Shown here piece by piece: positions 24,642-36,273 of a DNA stretch of 64,000 nt; the first letter of the stretch is position 1, and each line of letters starts with the position of its first letter. The notes under the pieces are model-generated. The model made no database searches. It worked only from the letters and a program-made list of their open reading frames with translations, and was not told where the DNA came from. This DNA is from a bacterium (GTDB lineage Bacteria > Elusimicrobiota > Elusimicrobia > UBA1565 > UBA9628), in the NCBI GenBank assembly GCA_021799485.1, contig JAJZAK010000006.1, forward strand, positions 1 to 64,000, written 5' to 3'. The translations under genes and the position numbers were made by a program.

Positions 24642-25730
24642 TTACAGGGATTCGCCCGAGCCGGCCGTGGTGATCGCCGCAGCCGCGGCGGCCGCGTTGG
24701 GAGATGCCATCGAGGAAACGATAGACTCAAGCCGAGCGATCCGCTTGGGAGTGACCGCTCGTCCGCTGCGCATGATTTTTCCCATAAGGCCTCGGGGGAG
24801 CTGCCCCGGCTGCTCCGCGTAGTTCGAGGCCATTCGCTTCCAGAATCGGACCGCCTGCTTGGGGTCGTAACCGGCTTTGGCCATCAGCATGACGCCGACG
24901 CGATCGGCTTCATTCTCCTGGACGCCGCTGAAGCCGATCGTCGTCCCTTGCCGGATGCCGTTCGTCGCCAATCCGTAATAGGTTCCATACGCGATCTCAA
25001 GGGTGCTGATGCCCATGATCGTCGCGGGAGCGGCGGCCAAGGCCAGAACGGGCGCGACGACCGCTCCGGCGGCCATCAGTCCGCCCTGCACGAGCAGGAT
25101 TTCCGATATGCGTTCCCCCATGTGCCGTTGAATCGCGTGGGCCATCTGATGGCCGAGCAAAGCCGCGAGCTCGTCGTCGGTCCGGGCGAGGGCGACCATG
25201 CCCGAGAGGACGCCGATCTTGCCGCCGGGAAGGGCAAAGCCCTGGTCGGGGTCTCCCGCGATTTGGAAGGGAGCCGAGGTGGGTCCCTCTCGGACCAGTT
25301 TGACCTCCCAGTTCCAGTCGGGGCGTCCGGACACGGCGATCAGACGCGAGGTGACGCGCTGGACCCTGGCCAGGGATCGGGCGCTGTCGGAAAGAACGGA
25401 GTTGGAGAGGAAGCGCTGGTAAAGAGCCTGTCCAATGCCCGTCTCCCACGGCTCCTTAAAAAGGTCGATACGGTGGCGCCCGGTGTTAGGCGCCGTGGTC
25501 TTGGCGTGGAGCGTCGCCCGGAAATGATGAAAGCGCTCCCTAAGTTTTTGCAGGCTTCCCGGCTCGGCGAGCCTTGTGCCGGCTTGAAGACTCTGCGCGA
25601 AGCCGGCATCGCCTTCGACGCTGACGCCTTCAAGCGACCGCGCCTGAAGGGTTGGACATATAATAAGAGACGCTGCCAAAAGGGTCCATAGAGGCGCGTT
25701 GCGGCAAGGGGTTAATCGTCTTATGTTCAT
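24642..25730 (-). CDS. M48-like metallopeptidase homolog with altered active site (HQMAH)
   Basis: 362 residues from the ATG at 25730; upstream in-frame starts are TTG only. An N-terminal signal segment (about 11-30) points to export. The fold is M48-like: TDDELAALLG-HQMAH-AIQRH at 186-203 and later ENEADRVGVMLMAKAGYDP with the third-ligand Glu. The classical HEXXH is HQMAH here: the general-base Glu codon GAG is CAG (Gln195). The two His ligands and the ENEAD motif remain, so metal may still bind but peptidase activity is doubtful. It could act as a chaperone-like or regulatory pseudo-peptidase of the BepA/YfgC type. It precedes the phospholipase D-like gene by 28 bp. Confidence 0.82.
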   Translation of the reverse strand: MNIRRLTPCRNAPLWTLLAASLIICPTLQARSLEGVSVEGDAGFAQSLQAGTRLAEPGSLQKLRERFHHFRATLHAKTTAPNTGRHRIDLFKEPWETGIGQALYQRFLSNSVLSDSARSLARVQRVTSRLIAVSGRPDWNWEVKLVREGPTSAPFQIAGDPDQGFALPGGKIGVLSGMVALARTDDELAALLGHQMAHAIQRHMGERISEILLVQGGLMAAGAVVAPVLALAAAPATIMGISTLEIAYGTYYGLATNGIRQGTTIGFSGVQENEADRVGVMLMAKAGYDPKQAVRFWKRMASNYAEQPGQLPRGLMGKIMRSGRAVTPKRIARLESIVSSMASPNAAAAAAAITTAGSGESL

Positions 25731-25823
25731 GGGGGAAAATATAGCAACGAGACTCAATCCGAGCCAGGGCCGTTAGTCCCAAAGGCGAGGGACAAGAGTC
25801 CTAGGTCTTATGGGCAGCGGTGA

Positions 25824-26328
25824 TTACGGCGATTTGACGTAATCCGCCACGAGATCCCAATTCCGGGAGATTTCCCGCTCAAGATCCGCGACGTTGCGGC
25901 CCGCTTGCCGCTCGACGGCGCGTCCCTGGCCGGCGGGAACGGACTCTTTTTGATGAGGCCAAAGACGGCTTTCTTCCATATAGAAATGCTCGCGAAGTTT
26001 CTGGCAGAGCTCGGAAGCCAGGGATTTAAGCCGTGGGAAATCATACTCCCCGGTCTCTCGCAAAATATCGAGAATGTCCCGGTGGAGGCGACGGATGTCT
26101 TTTTCCTGGCCGGAGATCGTCGCCGCAAGCCTGGCCGCTTCGGCATCCCCGCCCCGCGGAGGCCGCATGAAGACCCTCGACTCGATCGCCTCGTGGCGGT
26201 CAAGCGCCGGAAGGAGGACGAGGAGGGCGCGCTTGAGTTCGAGCCGCGCCGCCGCCTCGTCGAGGTTGAGAGTCGCGTCGATCCGGGCGATGATCTTATG
26301 GAACAGAGCGTGTTCCTTGGAGAGGCTT

Positions 26329-26342
<14 letters not shown>
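25824..26342 (-). CDS. Hemerythrin HHE-domain protein
   Basis: 172 residues, mostly helical. The four-helix HHE pattern is visible: SLSKEHALFHKIIARI, ALDRHEAIESRVF, KDIRRLHRDILDIL and LREHFYMEESRLWP, supplying the His and Glu residues that bind a di-iron centre. Such proteins bind O2 or NO or buffer iron. The start overlaps the end of the PEP synthase gene by 14 bp, so the two are translated from one transcript. The C-terminal 40 residues are an extra basic helix. Confidence 0.82.
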
Positions 26343-28800
<2,458 letters not shown>

Positions 28801-28845
28801 GGCGTCTCTCAACGGAGAGACGCAACGTTTAGGCTAACTGGAGAG

Positions 28846-29385
28846 TTACGCGCCGGGACGGAAGCAGAGCCGGCAGCGGGCCTCGTATTTGTCCGCGGAG
28901 CCGACTTCGATGATCTTTTTCGAGACGGAGAGCCTCTGCGAACGATTCGCGGGGCTTCCGCAGAGCGCGCATATCGCCAGATTTTTGGCGACGAATTCGG
29001 CGACCCCCATGAGGAGCGCCGTCGCGGGGAAGGGCTTCCCCCGGAAATCCTGGTCGAGTCCCGCCGCGATCACGCGCTTTCCCTTGTCCGCCAGCGATTC
29101 GCAGACCGCGACGATGCGCGTTCCGAAGAACTGGACCTCGTCGATCCCCACCACGGAGGTGTCGGCATCCACGGCGGCCAGGACTTGGGACGCGGAGGTG
29201 AGGGGCTTTGAGGCGATGCGGGTCTTGTCGTGGGAGACGATGTGGTCCTCCAAGTAGCGCTTGTCGAGGACGGAGCTGAAGACTTGGACCTTCTGCTTGG
29301 CGAGAGCCGCCAACTTGAGCCGGCGGATCAGTTCTTGGGTCTTCCCGGAGAACATGCTTCCGACAATGACCTCGATCCAGCCCAT
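28846..29385 (-). CDS. tdk: Thymidine kinase
   Basis: 179 residues from the ATG that starts the conserved domain (MGWIEVIVGSMFSGKT, Walker A at 9-16). VVGIDEVQFF is the Walker B / DEVQF motif, and QDFRGKPF is the lasso region. The C-terminal zinc site is seen as CALCG and CRLC. The enzyme phosphorylates thymidine for salvage into dTTP. The open frame extends further upstream, but that part is low-complexity and unlike any Tdk. It lies between the rfbB-like and ppsA genes on one strand. Confidence 0.93.
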   Translation of the reverse strand: MGWIEVIVGSMFSGKTQELIRRLKLAALAKQKVQVFSSVLDKRYLEDHIVSHDKTRIASKPLTSASQVLAAVDADTSVVGIDEVQFFGTRIVAVCESLADKGKRVIAAGLDQDFRGKPFPATALLMGVAEFVAKNLAICALCGSPANRSQRLSVSKKIIEVGSADKYEARCRLCFRPGA

Positions 29386-29458
29386 GGAGGGACGCCAGAG
29401 AGGATAAGGGGTCGGCCTTAAGGAGGCCGATGCCGAGCCTCTCTTCCTGCCCGGGATG

Positions 29459-30496
29459 CTAGCGTGCCGCCGCTTCCTTGGTTTTCTCGGCATATTGCTC
29501 TCGATAATAAGCGGAAAAAACAGGCGATTGCTTGAGGGGCCGCCACCAGGAGCGCCGGGACTGGTACCAGGCGGCGGTCTCCCGCAAGGCGCGGTCGAAA
29601 TCGGAGGCAGGATCGGAGGCAGGGCGGTATCCCAGCTTGGACAGGGCGCGGGAGTCAAGGGCATAGCGGCGGTCGTGCCCGGGACGGTCCGGGACTTGGC
29701 GGACGAGGCTTTTCGGAATTCCCATGACCTTCCGCATTTTTAGGACGAGATCGCGGTTCCTGAGGAGAACGCTTCCTCCTACGTTATAGGAGCGGCCCGG
29801 CGATCCCTTTCTTAAGATAAGGTCGAGCGCCCGGACGCAGTCATGAACGTAAATCCAGTTGCGAACCTGCCCTCCATCGCCGTAGAGGGGGAAGGGCTTC
29901 CCCTCGCTCCAGTTCGTGATCATGAGGGGGAGGGCCTTCTCGGGGTATTGATAGGGGCCGAAATTGTTGGAGGGCCTCGCGATGACGACGGGCAGGCCGT
30001 AGGTCTTGTGATAGGCGGTCGCCAGATGGTCCGCGGCGGCTTTTGAGGCCGCATAGGGACTCGTCGGCCTGAAAGGGGCGTCCTCGGAGCTTTTCCCGCG
30101 GAGAACGGGGCCGTAGACCTCGTCGGTGCTGATATGGAGGAAACGCTTGATCTCGCCTGCGCGTCGGCGCGCTTCCTCGAGGAGGACATGAGTTCCCAGG
30201 ACGTTGGTCTTAAGGAAGGCCTCCGGGTCAAGGATCGATCGGTCGACGTGGGTCTCGGCGGCGAAGTGGGCCACGGCTTGGACTCCCTTCATCGCTTGGC
30301 GGACGGTCTCCGGATCGCTGATGTCGCCTCGGAGGAAGCGATAGCGGGGGTGGGGAAGGAGATCCGCTAGGTTTTCGGGATTTCCCGCGTAGGTCTCGGC
30401 GTCGAGATTGACGATCTCGTCCTTGGTTTCGGCCAATGCTCGCCGGATGAAGTTGGATCCGATGAAGCCCAAGCCCCCGGTCACGAGGACCTTCAT
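29459..30496 (-). CDS. rfbB: dTDP-glucose 4,6-dehydratase
   Basis: 345 residues (an extra ATG two codons upstream is possible). It is a short-chain dehydrogenase fold with VTGGLGFIGSN for NAD, the catalytic triad region HISTDEVYG and YAASK, and RPSNNFGPYQYPEKALP, all typical of RmlB. It converts dTDP-glucose to the 4-keto-6-deoxy sugar, the first committed step to rhamnose and related surface sugars. The other Rml enzymes are not in the window. It follows the epimerase gene by about 12 bp, giving a nucleotide-sugar pair for O-antigen or capsule synthesis. Confidence 0.87.
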   Translation of the reverse strand: MKVLVTGGLGFIGSNFIRRALAETKDEIVNLDAETYAGNPENLADLLPHPRYRFLRGDISDPETVRQAMKGVQAVAHFAAETHVDRSILDPEAFLKTNVLGTHVLLEEARRRAGEIKRFLHISTDEVYGPVLRGKSSEDAPFRPTSPYAASKAAADHLATAYHKTYGLPVVIARPSNNFGPYQYPEKALPLMITNWSEGKPFPLYGDGGQVRNWIYVHDCVRALDLILRKGSPGRSYNVGGSVLLRNRDLVLKMRKVMGIPKSLVRQVPDRPGHDRRYALDSRALSKLGYRPASDPASDFDRALRETAAWYQSRRSWWRPLKQSPVFSAYYREQYAEKTKEAAAR

Positions 30497-30508
30497 GCCC
30501 ATGGGGGT

Positions 30509-31531
30509 CTACGCCGCAGAGGCGACACGGGGCCGGGCTCGTCCCTTGAAATAGGCCGAGGCAAAATAGTCCCAGGTGTCCACCACGCCGTCCTCGAAAC
30601 CCACCAAGGTCTTGTATCCCAGATCTCGCTTGGCCCCCGAGATGTCGGCGTAGGTCTTGCGAACGTCCCCGGCCCTCTTGGGGTGCATTTTCCTTTCGAG
30701 GCGGCGGCCGACGACCTTCTCGATGACTCGGATGAGGTCGTTAAGGGAATAGGAGCAGCCGTTCGCGATATTATAGGCCTTGCCGACGCCCTTTGGGGTC
30801 CTCAACGCCAGGAGATTCGCGAAGACGATGTTTCTGATGTGGGTGAAATCGCGGCTTTGCTTTCCGTCCCAATGGAGTTCCAGGGGTTCTCCACGCCAGG
30901 CCTGCTCCATGAAGCGCGGGATGACCGCCGAATAGAGGGATTCGGGGTCTTGTCTCGGCCCGAAGACGTTGAAATAGCGCAAGCTCACCGTCGGGAGGCC
31001 ATAGGTCTTGGCGAACAGGACGCAGTAGTGTTCTCCAGCGAGCTTGGAGGCCGCATAGGGGGAGAGAGGGGAGGGGAGGTCCGTTTCCTTTTGGGGGAAG
31101 CGCTTGGAGTCGCCGTAGACCGAGCTTGACGAGGCGTAGACGACCCGGCCGACCTTGGCTTCCTTTGCCGCCCAGAGAAGGTTCAAGGTTCCCGTGCTGT
31201 TGGATTCGTGGCTGTCGATGGGGTTGTCCACGGATTTGGGCACGGAACGCAGCGCCGCTTGGTGGATCACCGCCTTGACGCCCGAGACCGCCCGCCGGCA
31301 GTCCTCGATCGAGCGCAGGTCTCCCCGGAGAAACTCGACCTTGTCCTTAAAGGAAGCCATGTGCTCAGGTTTCCCGGTCGAGAGGTTGTCGAGGACGCGC
31401 ACGGGAACGCCGGCGCCCACCAAGGCCTCCGCGATATGGGAACCGATAAAGCCGGCCGCGCCGGTGACGAGCACGGGGCCGTCGGCGGGAGAGAAGAGCC
31501 CCAAGGGCAAGGATGGGGATTTAGCGGCCAT
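30509..31531 (-). CDS. NAD-dependent nucleotide-sugar epimerase (UDP-GlcNAc/GalNAc 4-epimerase-like)
   Basis: 340 residues. The NAD site is VLVTGAAGFIGSHIAEAL, the active site ASSSSVYGDS plus YAASK, and substrate motifs RYFNVFGPRQDP and SRDFTHIRNIV. The motif SVPKSVDNP after the first half is typical of WbpP/TviC-type 4-epimerases, which interconvert UDP-GlcNAc and UDP-GalNAc (or the acids). GalE or a UDP-glucuronate epimerase is an alternative. It is the first gene of the minus-strand run down to 19423 and pairs with rfbB. Confidence 0.82.
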   Translation of the reverse strand: MAAKSPSLPLGLFSPADGPVLVTGAAGFIGSHIAEALVGAGVPVRVLDNLSTGKPEHMASFKDKVEFLRGDLRSIEDCRRAVSGVKAVIHQAALRSVPKSVDNPIDSHESNSTGTLNLLWAAKEAKVGRVVYASSSSVYGDSKRFPQKETDLPSPLSPYAASKLAGEHYCVLFAKTYGLPTVSLRYFNVFGPRQDPESLYSAVIPRFMEQAWRGEPLELHWDGKQSRDFTHIRNIVFANLLALRTPKGVGKAYNIANGCSYSLNDLIRVIEKVVGRRLERKMHPKRAGDVRKTYADISGAKRDLGYKTLVGFEDGVVDTWDYFASAYFKGRARPRVASAA

Positions 31532-31720
31532 GGGCTTCTACAACCTCTTGAGCGACCGTGCTCGTGGAGGGCAAGCAAGCGACGTTGCAGATCAAAATTT
31601 CGGCTGTGTCAGGCACGGTGGGATTTTATCTCATTTGAGGTTGCCCCGAAAGTCCCGGGTCCGAAGGGCCCATAAGGCTCTTGGTGCTTCCCCTTCTCGG
31701 CATTATATAAAGGATGACAT

Positions 31721-33907
31721 ATGATGCGAGCGCATTCATTGCTCTGCCTGTGGGTTGCCGGCATCCTTGCTTGCGCCCCTTGCTCGGCATATTCGCAAGC
31801 GGCCGATGGCACGGCGCCCCAAAGCGTCTGGACGAAGGCCAGTGTCGGAGAATCCTTCTCCGACGACGACCTAACGACGAGCGAGAAGACCAACTTCGGC
31901 TTTAATTTCCAGAACTCCGGAATGCGCGGCTGCGACCGCTTTCCTTATATTTTTAACTCGATTCCCATCTCCTACGCCATCCCGGCGATTGCCGGGGCCA
32001 ACTCCCTCATTACGAATCTGGCGGGGAGCGGCACCAGGAAATTTCTCCGGGATCCCCAATATGGCCGTCTCTTCCTCGACGACGAGATCAACGTGAATCC
32101 CACCTTGGGCCCCAGCCGGGAGATCGCGACCCCCATCAAGGGACTGCCCCTCTCGTTTTTCGGGACCGTGAATCTTAACGGCACGTCGGGGGTGGCGCGG
32201 CCTCTTCCCAACCAGGATTCATGCAAGGAGATCAAGCAATACTTGAAGCTGTGGGATTTCAAGCTCGTCCTTCCCTTGTCCGGCAAGCGCTTTGCCGCGA
32301 TGTTGCCCGGGGAAATATGGAGGATCCCCGTCACCTTCACGATACGCATCGGTCCCTCGGCGGGTTATTCGGTGACGAACTCCGTCTCGGGAGGGCTTCT
32401 CTCCGGCGCGGCCCAGCAGGCCCTTATGCAGGGCGTCAACGTCGTCATCGCGATTTCCGGGAGCACCCAAAAGTCGGCCACGGTCACGTTGCGCCGCTTG
32501 GACGAGAATTCGCTGCGGGTGCGCGTGAGGCTTGGCCGCGCGAGGATTCTCGACGCGAACGGAACGGTTTTCGCGGGAGCGCCCGTCGTCGGAATGACCG
32601 AGTCGCTCGTCGGGGGGCTCGTCGGGCATCTTTCGAAGACGATCGCTCCGGCCGTCGCTTCCTATGTATCCCAGGAGTTGCTTCTCATGTTGAGCGGCCA
32701 GCTGACACTCGACTGGTCCCAGACCGCCGGGGATACGGCGGTTCTCGAGTATGTGCTCAATCCGAACAACGCGGATCAAATGGACATCCTGGCGCGGCTC
32801 CTGCGCGGGGACCTCAACGTCTTTAAGCAGCTTGTCCGGTTCTCCAGACTCTCGAAACCCTCCTCCACCGACAACACGGATCTCAAGCGATTGTCGGCCC
32901 TCGAGAAAGAGCATTCGCAAGCTCTGGGCCAGAAGCCCAGCTACTCCGGCCTGACGGCGATCCGCTCCGCCATGGCCCAGATTTCGGGGGGCTTGCCGTT
33001 CATAGGGAACTTCGCGTGGAATCGCGGCCATGACGAGTCGAGCTTCCTCGACATGCACAAAGAGGGGTACGACCGCTACCACGTCTACGACGCCTCCCGG
33101 CAAAAAAATTGGGGGCTGTTTTATATTCCCTTCGCCGGCACCGTCTCTCTGAGAAACCACAGCCAAAGCATCCAGGCGTTCTCATCGAAGAACAGCTCCG
33201 GCTCCTCCGTCGGCGCCTCCGTGCTCTTTGTCGACCAGCACGGCGCCCTGCGCCGGGTCGGCAAGAGCGCGGCGAAGGCCCTTGAGGAGTACAACGGCGT
33301 CATGCGCTATGTCGGCGCCCACGGCTCGGGGACTAACCGGACGATGGAAATACCGGTTCCGAGCGTGCTTTCCTCAGGCACGGCCACCGCAGTCAAGAGA
33401 TCGAACATGAACTTCTCCCTGTATCTTTCCTCGACGGCGGTGGGCTCCATCCTCAAGACATCCTCCGACGAGGTGATGGCGGCCTATCGCAACGCCTTCC
33501 CGGAGCGCGAAACCGCCCGCACGGGGATCATCGGCGGCCTGGCTCGCGCCGTGGACGGGCTCATCAACCGCCGCGGCGATAAGAAAGCGGCGCGCTTGGC
33601 TGGGGACATAACGAAGGCCGGGGAGTCCTCCGATCAGGACGAGCAACTCGCGGCCTTCGCGAGGATCGTCTCCGGCAAAGGCAAGAGTAAGATGGGATTC
33701 AAGGACGTCTTCAGGGTTCTCGTCCAATTCGTCGATCCGACGGAGCTCGCCGGGGATCTTTTGATGACCGTCGCCACCCAGATGGGCCAGGCGAACAGCG
33801 GAGAGACCCACCTCGTCTACAACCAAGATCTTCTCCACAGCCCTTCCGTCGAGAGCTTCGCCAAGACCAAGTATCGCTACATACCGCCCCAACCGTTGAC
33901 CGATTAG
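31721..33907 (+). CDS. Large hypothetical secreted protein
   Basis: 728 residues, family not recognised. The start has AAGGA about 7 nt upstream. Residues 1-27 are a signal peptide (LLCLWVAGILACAPCSAYSQA). The mature part has no obvious repeats: an N-terminal beta-rich region with paired Cys (RGCDRF, DSCKE), a central helical stretch with a Gly-rich hydrophobic segment (VVGMTESLVGGLVGHL), and a C-terminal region ending in KYRYIPPQPLTD. It is probably periplasmic or outer-membrane associated. The gene converges with lptD and overlaps its 3' end by 4 bp, so the two mRNAs would be antisense at their ends. Confidence 0.7.
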   Translation: MMRAHSLLCLWVAGILACAPCSAYSQAADGTAPQSVWTKASVGESFSDDDLTTSEKTNFGFNFQNSGMRGCDRFPYIFNSIPISYAIPAIAGANSLITNLAGSGTRKFLRDPQYGRLFLDDEINVNPTLGPSREIATPIKGLPLSFFGTVNLNGTSGVARPLPNQDSCKEIKQYLKLWDFKLVLPLSGKRFAAMLPGEIWRIPVTFTIRIGPSAGYSVTNSVSGGLLSGAAQQALMQGVNVVIAISGSTQKSATVTLRRLDENSLRVRVRLGRARILDANGTVFAGAPVVGMTESLVGGLVGHLSKTIAPAVASYVSQELLLMLSGQLTLDWSQTAGDTAVLEYVLNPNNADQMDILARLLRGDLNVFKQLVRFSRLSKPSSTDNTDLKRLSALEKEHSQALGQKPSYSGLTAIRSAMAQISGGLPFIGNFAWNRGHDESSFLDMHKEGYDRYHVYDASRQKNWGLFYIPFAGTVSLRNHSQSIQAFSSKNSSGSSVGASVLFVDQHGALRRVGKSAAKALEEYNGVMRYVGAHGSGTNRTMEIPVPSVLSSGTATAVKRSNMNFSLYLSSTAVGSILKTSSDEVMAAYRNAFPERETARTGIIGGLARAVDGLINRRGDKKAARLAGDITKAGESSDQDEQLAAFARIVSGKGKSKMGFKDVFRVLVQFVDPTELAGDLLMTVATQMGQANSGETHLVYNQDLLHSPSVESFAKTKYRYIPPQPLTD

Positions 33908-36153
33908 GGCGTTGAAGGGCCGCCCGTTCCCCAGGGGTTCCAGGCCTGATCCGGCCACCATTCGGATTCCCAGTCGTGCTCCGTCGCCTTCTGGCGTTGG
34001 GCGGCGCTGGGTTGGGTGAGGCTGCCGAAGCGCAGGGTCACCGTGAACTTCACCTCCTCGACGCCGGGGCGGAAGATGAAGTTGAGCTGGGTCATGAAGT
34101 CGTGCCAAAGTTTGCGGACGGCGAGCTCCTTGTCAAAGAGCTGGAAGCTGCCCAAACGGTAGAAGGCGTTGGGGGTCGTCATGGCCGCCCGCAACGCTCC
34201 CACGAACTGCCAAGTGCTGTCCAAGGGGCGCCAGCCGAATTGGATGTTGGCGACATAGGAGGAGCTTTCTCCCACGTCGAAGCCGACGCTCGTGTCGAGG
34301 AAGGTTTGAGAGAGCTGCCCCCAGGTGGCGTCCGCCAGGAAATTCTGGTTGCCATAGGCGACGCTGTAGACGTCGTGCAGGGTGAGGTTGAGATTCGGCC
34401 GCGCGAGATAAGTGGCATCGACCGTGATAGGCTCGATGCGTTCCTTCGTGGTGAGCGTCTGGTCCCTGAATTGGGCGAAGTTGTAGCCCGACACCGCGCG
34501 AATGGTCGAGTTCGTCCCGATGATCTTGAAATATTCCAGGCTCGCCATATTCGCCTCGACGCCGTAGTCCTCGGCGGAGGAATCCGTCAGAAAGGAGTTG
34601 GCCCGCTGTCGGCCGCGGTAGATGTCGATCAAATCCACTTGGCCGGGGGCCCCGTTGTAGCGCAAATCGGCCTTGGCGCTGTAGCGGCCGACGAAGGCGT
34701 CCGTGCTCGCGGTCACGGTCCCGTTCTCTCCGGGAGAATAGGCTTGCCTGTAGTAGCCCGCCGTATAGGCCAATGTCGGCAGGAAGCTCAGGTGCCTGTT
34801 GAGGACGAACTCCTTGTCTCCTTGCCACCCGACGGTGGCGTCTCTCTGCGTGAGCCCGTTGTTGTAGATGTCGAGCTGGGAAGCGGGGGTGTTCGCATAC
34901 CAGGGAGTCTCGGTCGCCGCGCCTTGCTGGGGAAGGCCCAGGGTGTAGCTGTTCTCGACATGGGCCGAAAACAGGTTGATCCACGGCACCTTGTTGAACT
35001 TCATCGCCGTCGTCTGGAAGTCGCCGTAGAAGCTGTCTTGCACTTTCTGAAAAGACAGGCCGTTGGGGTTGTCTTGACGGGAGTAAGCCGCTCGAGCGAC
35101 ATAGGCGGAGGTCGTGTAGTAGATCGAGCCGTCGGTGATCAGGTAGGGGGCGATCGGAAAGACGTTGCCGCGCTGGTAGTCGTTGGCGAAGTTCGGGTCC
35201 GACATCTTCTGGATGCGGGCTTGGAAGGCGGTATTCTGGCTCAGCTTTTGGTAGGTGTTCGCGGCGATGTCCCAGCGCTCATGCGTGAGGCCCTGCTCCC
35301 CGAACTGGTTGTCCGTTTTTCCGGCCTCGTTGATGTTGTAGAGATAGACCGACGTGCGGTGGTTGATGCCCTGGTGCTGGTTGAAGTAGAGCCCGTAGCC
35401 CACGCCCTCGTTGGTGTACTCGTCCACCATGTCCCGCATGTAGACCTGCGAGCTGAAGTGCATGGTGAGCATCCCATGAACGGCATAGCCGTTTCTGGGG
35501 TCATAGCCGGGCATGACCATCGGTTGGAGGAACGGCGTCTGGCCCGCGGGGACGATGGACTTGTAGAAAAAGGGGAAGTAAAAGAGGGGCTTTTGGCCGA
35601 GATAAAAGACCGTGTTGCGCGCCAGGAGATAGTGCTGGGGATAGACGGTGAGCTTTGTGGCGTGGAAGTGGTAATGAGGCTTGGGCACGAGATCGCAGCT
35701 TGTGAAGTCCGCGTCCCAATAGTCGACGTGGTGGTCGGACCAAAGAATGCTTTTGGGCGCGTGGACGCGCCAGAAGCCGGAGCCCGCGGAAACGTTGTCG
35801 ACCGTTCCGGAGCGCGACATGAAGTCGAAGGAGCCCGGATCTCCATAGATGGCGTTTTCGCCGTCCGAGAGGAAAAATGGCCCCGCCGACCAGCAGAACC
35901 GGCGCTGCGTGTCGATCCAAAGATCGTTCGACTTGATTGTCCAGGTCGACTCTAGGATCTTGGCGTGGCCGTTGAGGTGGACGAGGGAGTTCGTGCTGAC
36001 GTAGTCGACGTGGTCGGCGCTGAAGTCGATCCGGGGCGTGGCGCTCGAGTAGGAGGGGCCCGGCGGGAGGGGGTAGCCAGAGGAGAAGTCCTGGGCTGCC
36101 AACGGAGCGCAATATAAAAGCGCCGCCGCCAGAACCCCTCGGAATCGTGGCAA
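33904..36153 (-). CDS. lptD: LPS-assembly protein LptD-like (OstA)
   Basis: 749 residues, the family length. Signal peptide at about 1-20 (MPRFRGVLAAALLYCAPLAA). An N-terminal OstA/LptA-like beta-jellyroll follows (IDFSADHVDYVSTNSLVHLNGHAKI). Then comes the long LptD barrel with typical motifs: a Cys in DADFTSCD, PLFYFPFFYKS, MPGYDPRNGYAV and GYGLYFNQH. LptD with LptE inserts LPS into the outer leaflet. Only one Cys of the usual two pairs is evident, so the disulfide control known from E. coli LptD may be absent. A TTGACA at 36191-36186 (minus strand) lies upstream but has no convincing -10. Confidence 0.82.
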   Translation of the reverse strand: MPRFRGVLAAALLYCAPLAAQDFSSGYPLPPGPSYSSATPRIDFSADHVDYVSTNSLVHLNGHAKILESTWTIKSNDLWIDTQRRFCWSAGPFFLSDGENAIYGDPGSFDFMSRSGTVDNVSAGSGFWRVHAPKSILWSDHHVDYWDADFTSCDLVPKPHYHFHATKLTVYPQHYLLARNTVFYLGQKPLFYFPFFYKSIVPAGQTPFLQPMVMPGYDPRNGYAVHGMLTMHFSSQVYMRDMVDEYTNEGVGYGLYFNQHQGINHRTSVYLYNINEAGKTDNQFGEQGLTHERWDIAANTYQKLSQNTAFQARIQKMSDPNFANDYQRGNVFPIAPYLITDGSIYYTTSAYVARAAYSRQDNPNGLSFQKVQDSFYGDFQTTAMKFNKVPWINLFSAHVENSYTLGLPQQGAATETPWYANTPASQLDIYNNGLTQRDATVGWQGDKEFVLNRHLSFLPTLAYTAGYYRQAYSPGENGTVTASTDAFVGRYSAKADLRYNGAPGQVDLIDIYRGRQRANSFLTDSSAEDYGVEANMASLEYFKIIGTNSTIRAVSGYNFAQFRDQTLTTKERIEPITVDATYLARPNLNLTLHDVYSVAYGNQNFLADATWGQLSQTFLDTSVGFDVGESSSYVANIQFGWRPLDSTWQFVGALRAAMTTPNAFYRLGSFQLFDKELAVRKLWHDFMTQLNFIFRPGVEEVKFTVTLRFGSLTQPSAAQRQKATEHDWESEWWPDQAWNPWGTGGPSTP

Positions 36154-36273
36154 AGCGCGGTAAGGTTAACCTGCGCTTTTCAGTTTGTCAATAAGTCTTA
36201 CTATATAGAAAGTAAACCTTCGCAAAGATTCATCTCGCGAAGACCCTTCAAAGACGGCTTCAGAGGCCGGCTT

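Noticed and set aside
33976-35955. Very long plus-strand open frame antisense to lptD
   Set aside because: It is a by-product of high-GC codon use in the real gene: the encoded protein is low in complexity, has no motif or Shine-Dalgarno, and lptD on the other strand is unmistakable. The same holds for long antisense frames over ppsA, murA and ftsH.
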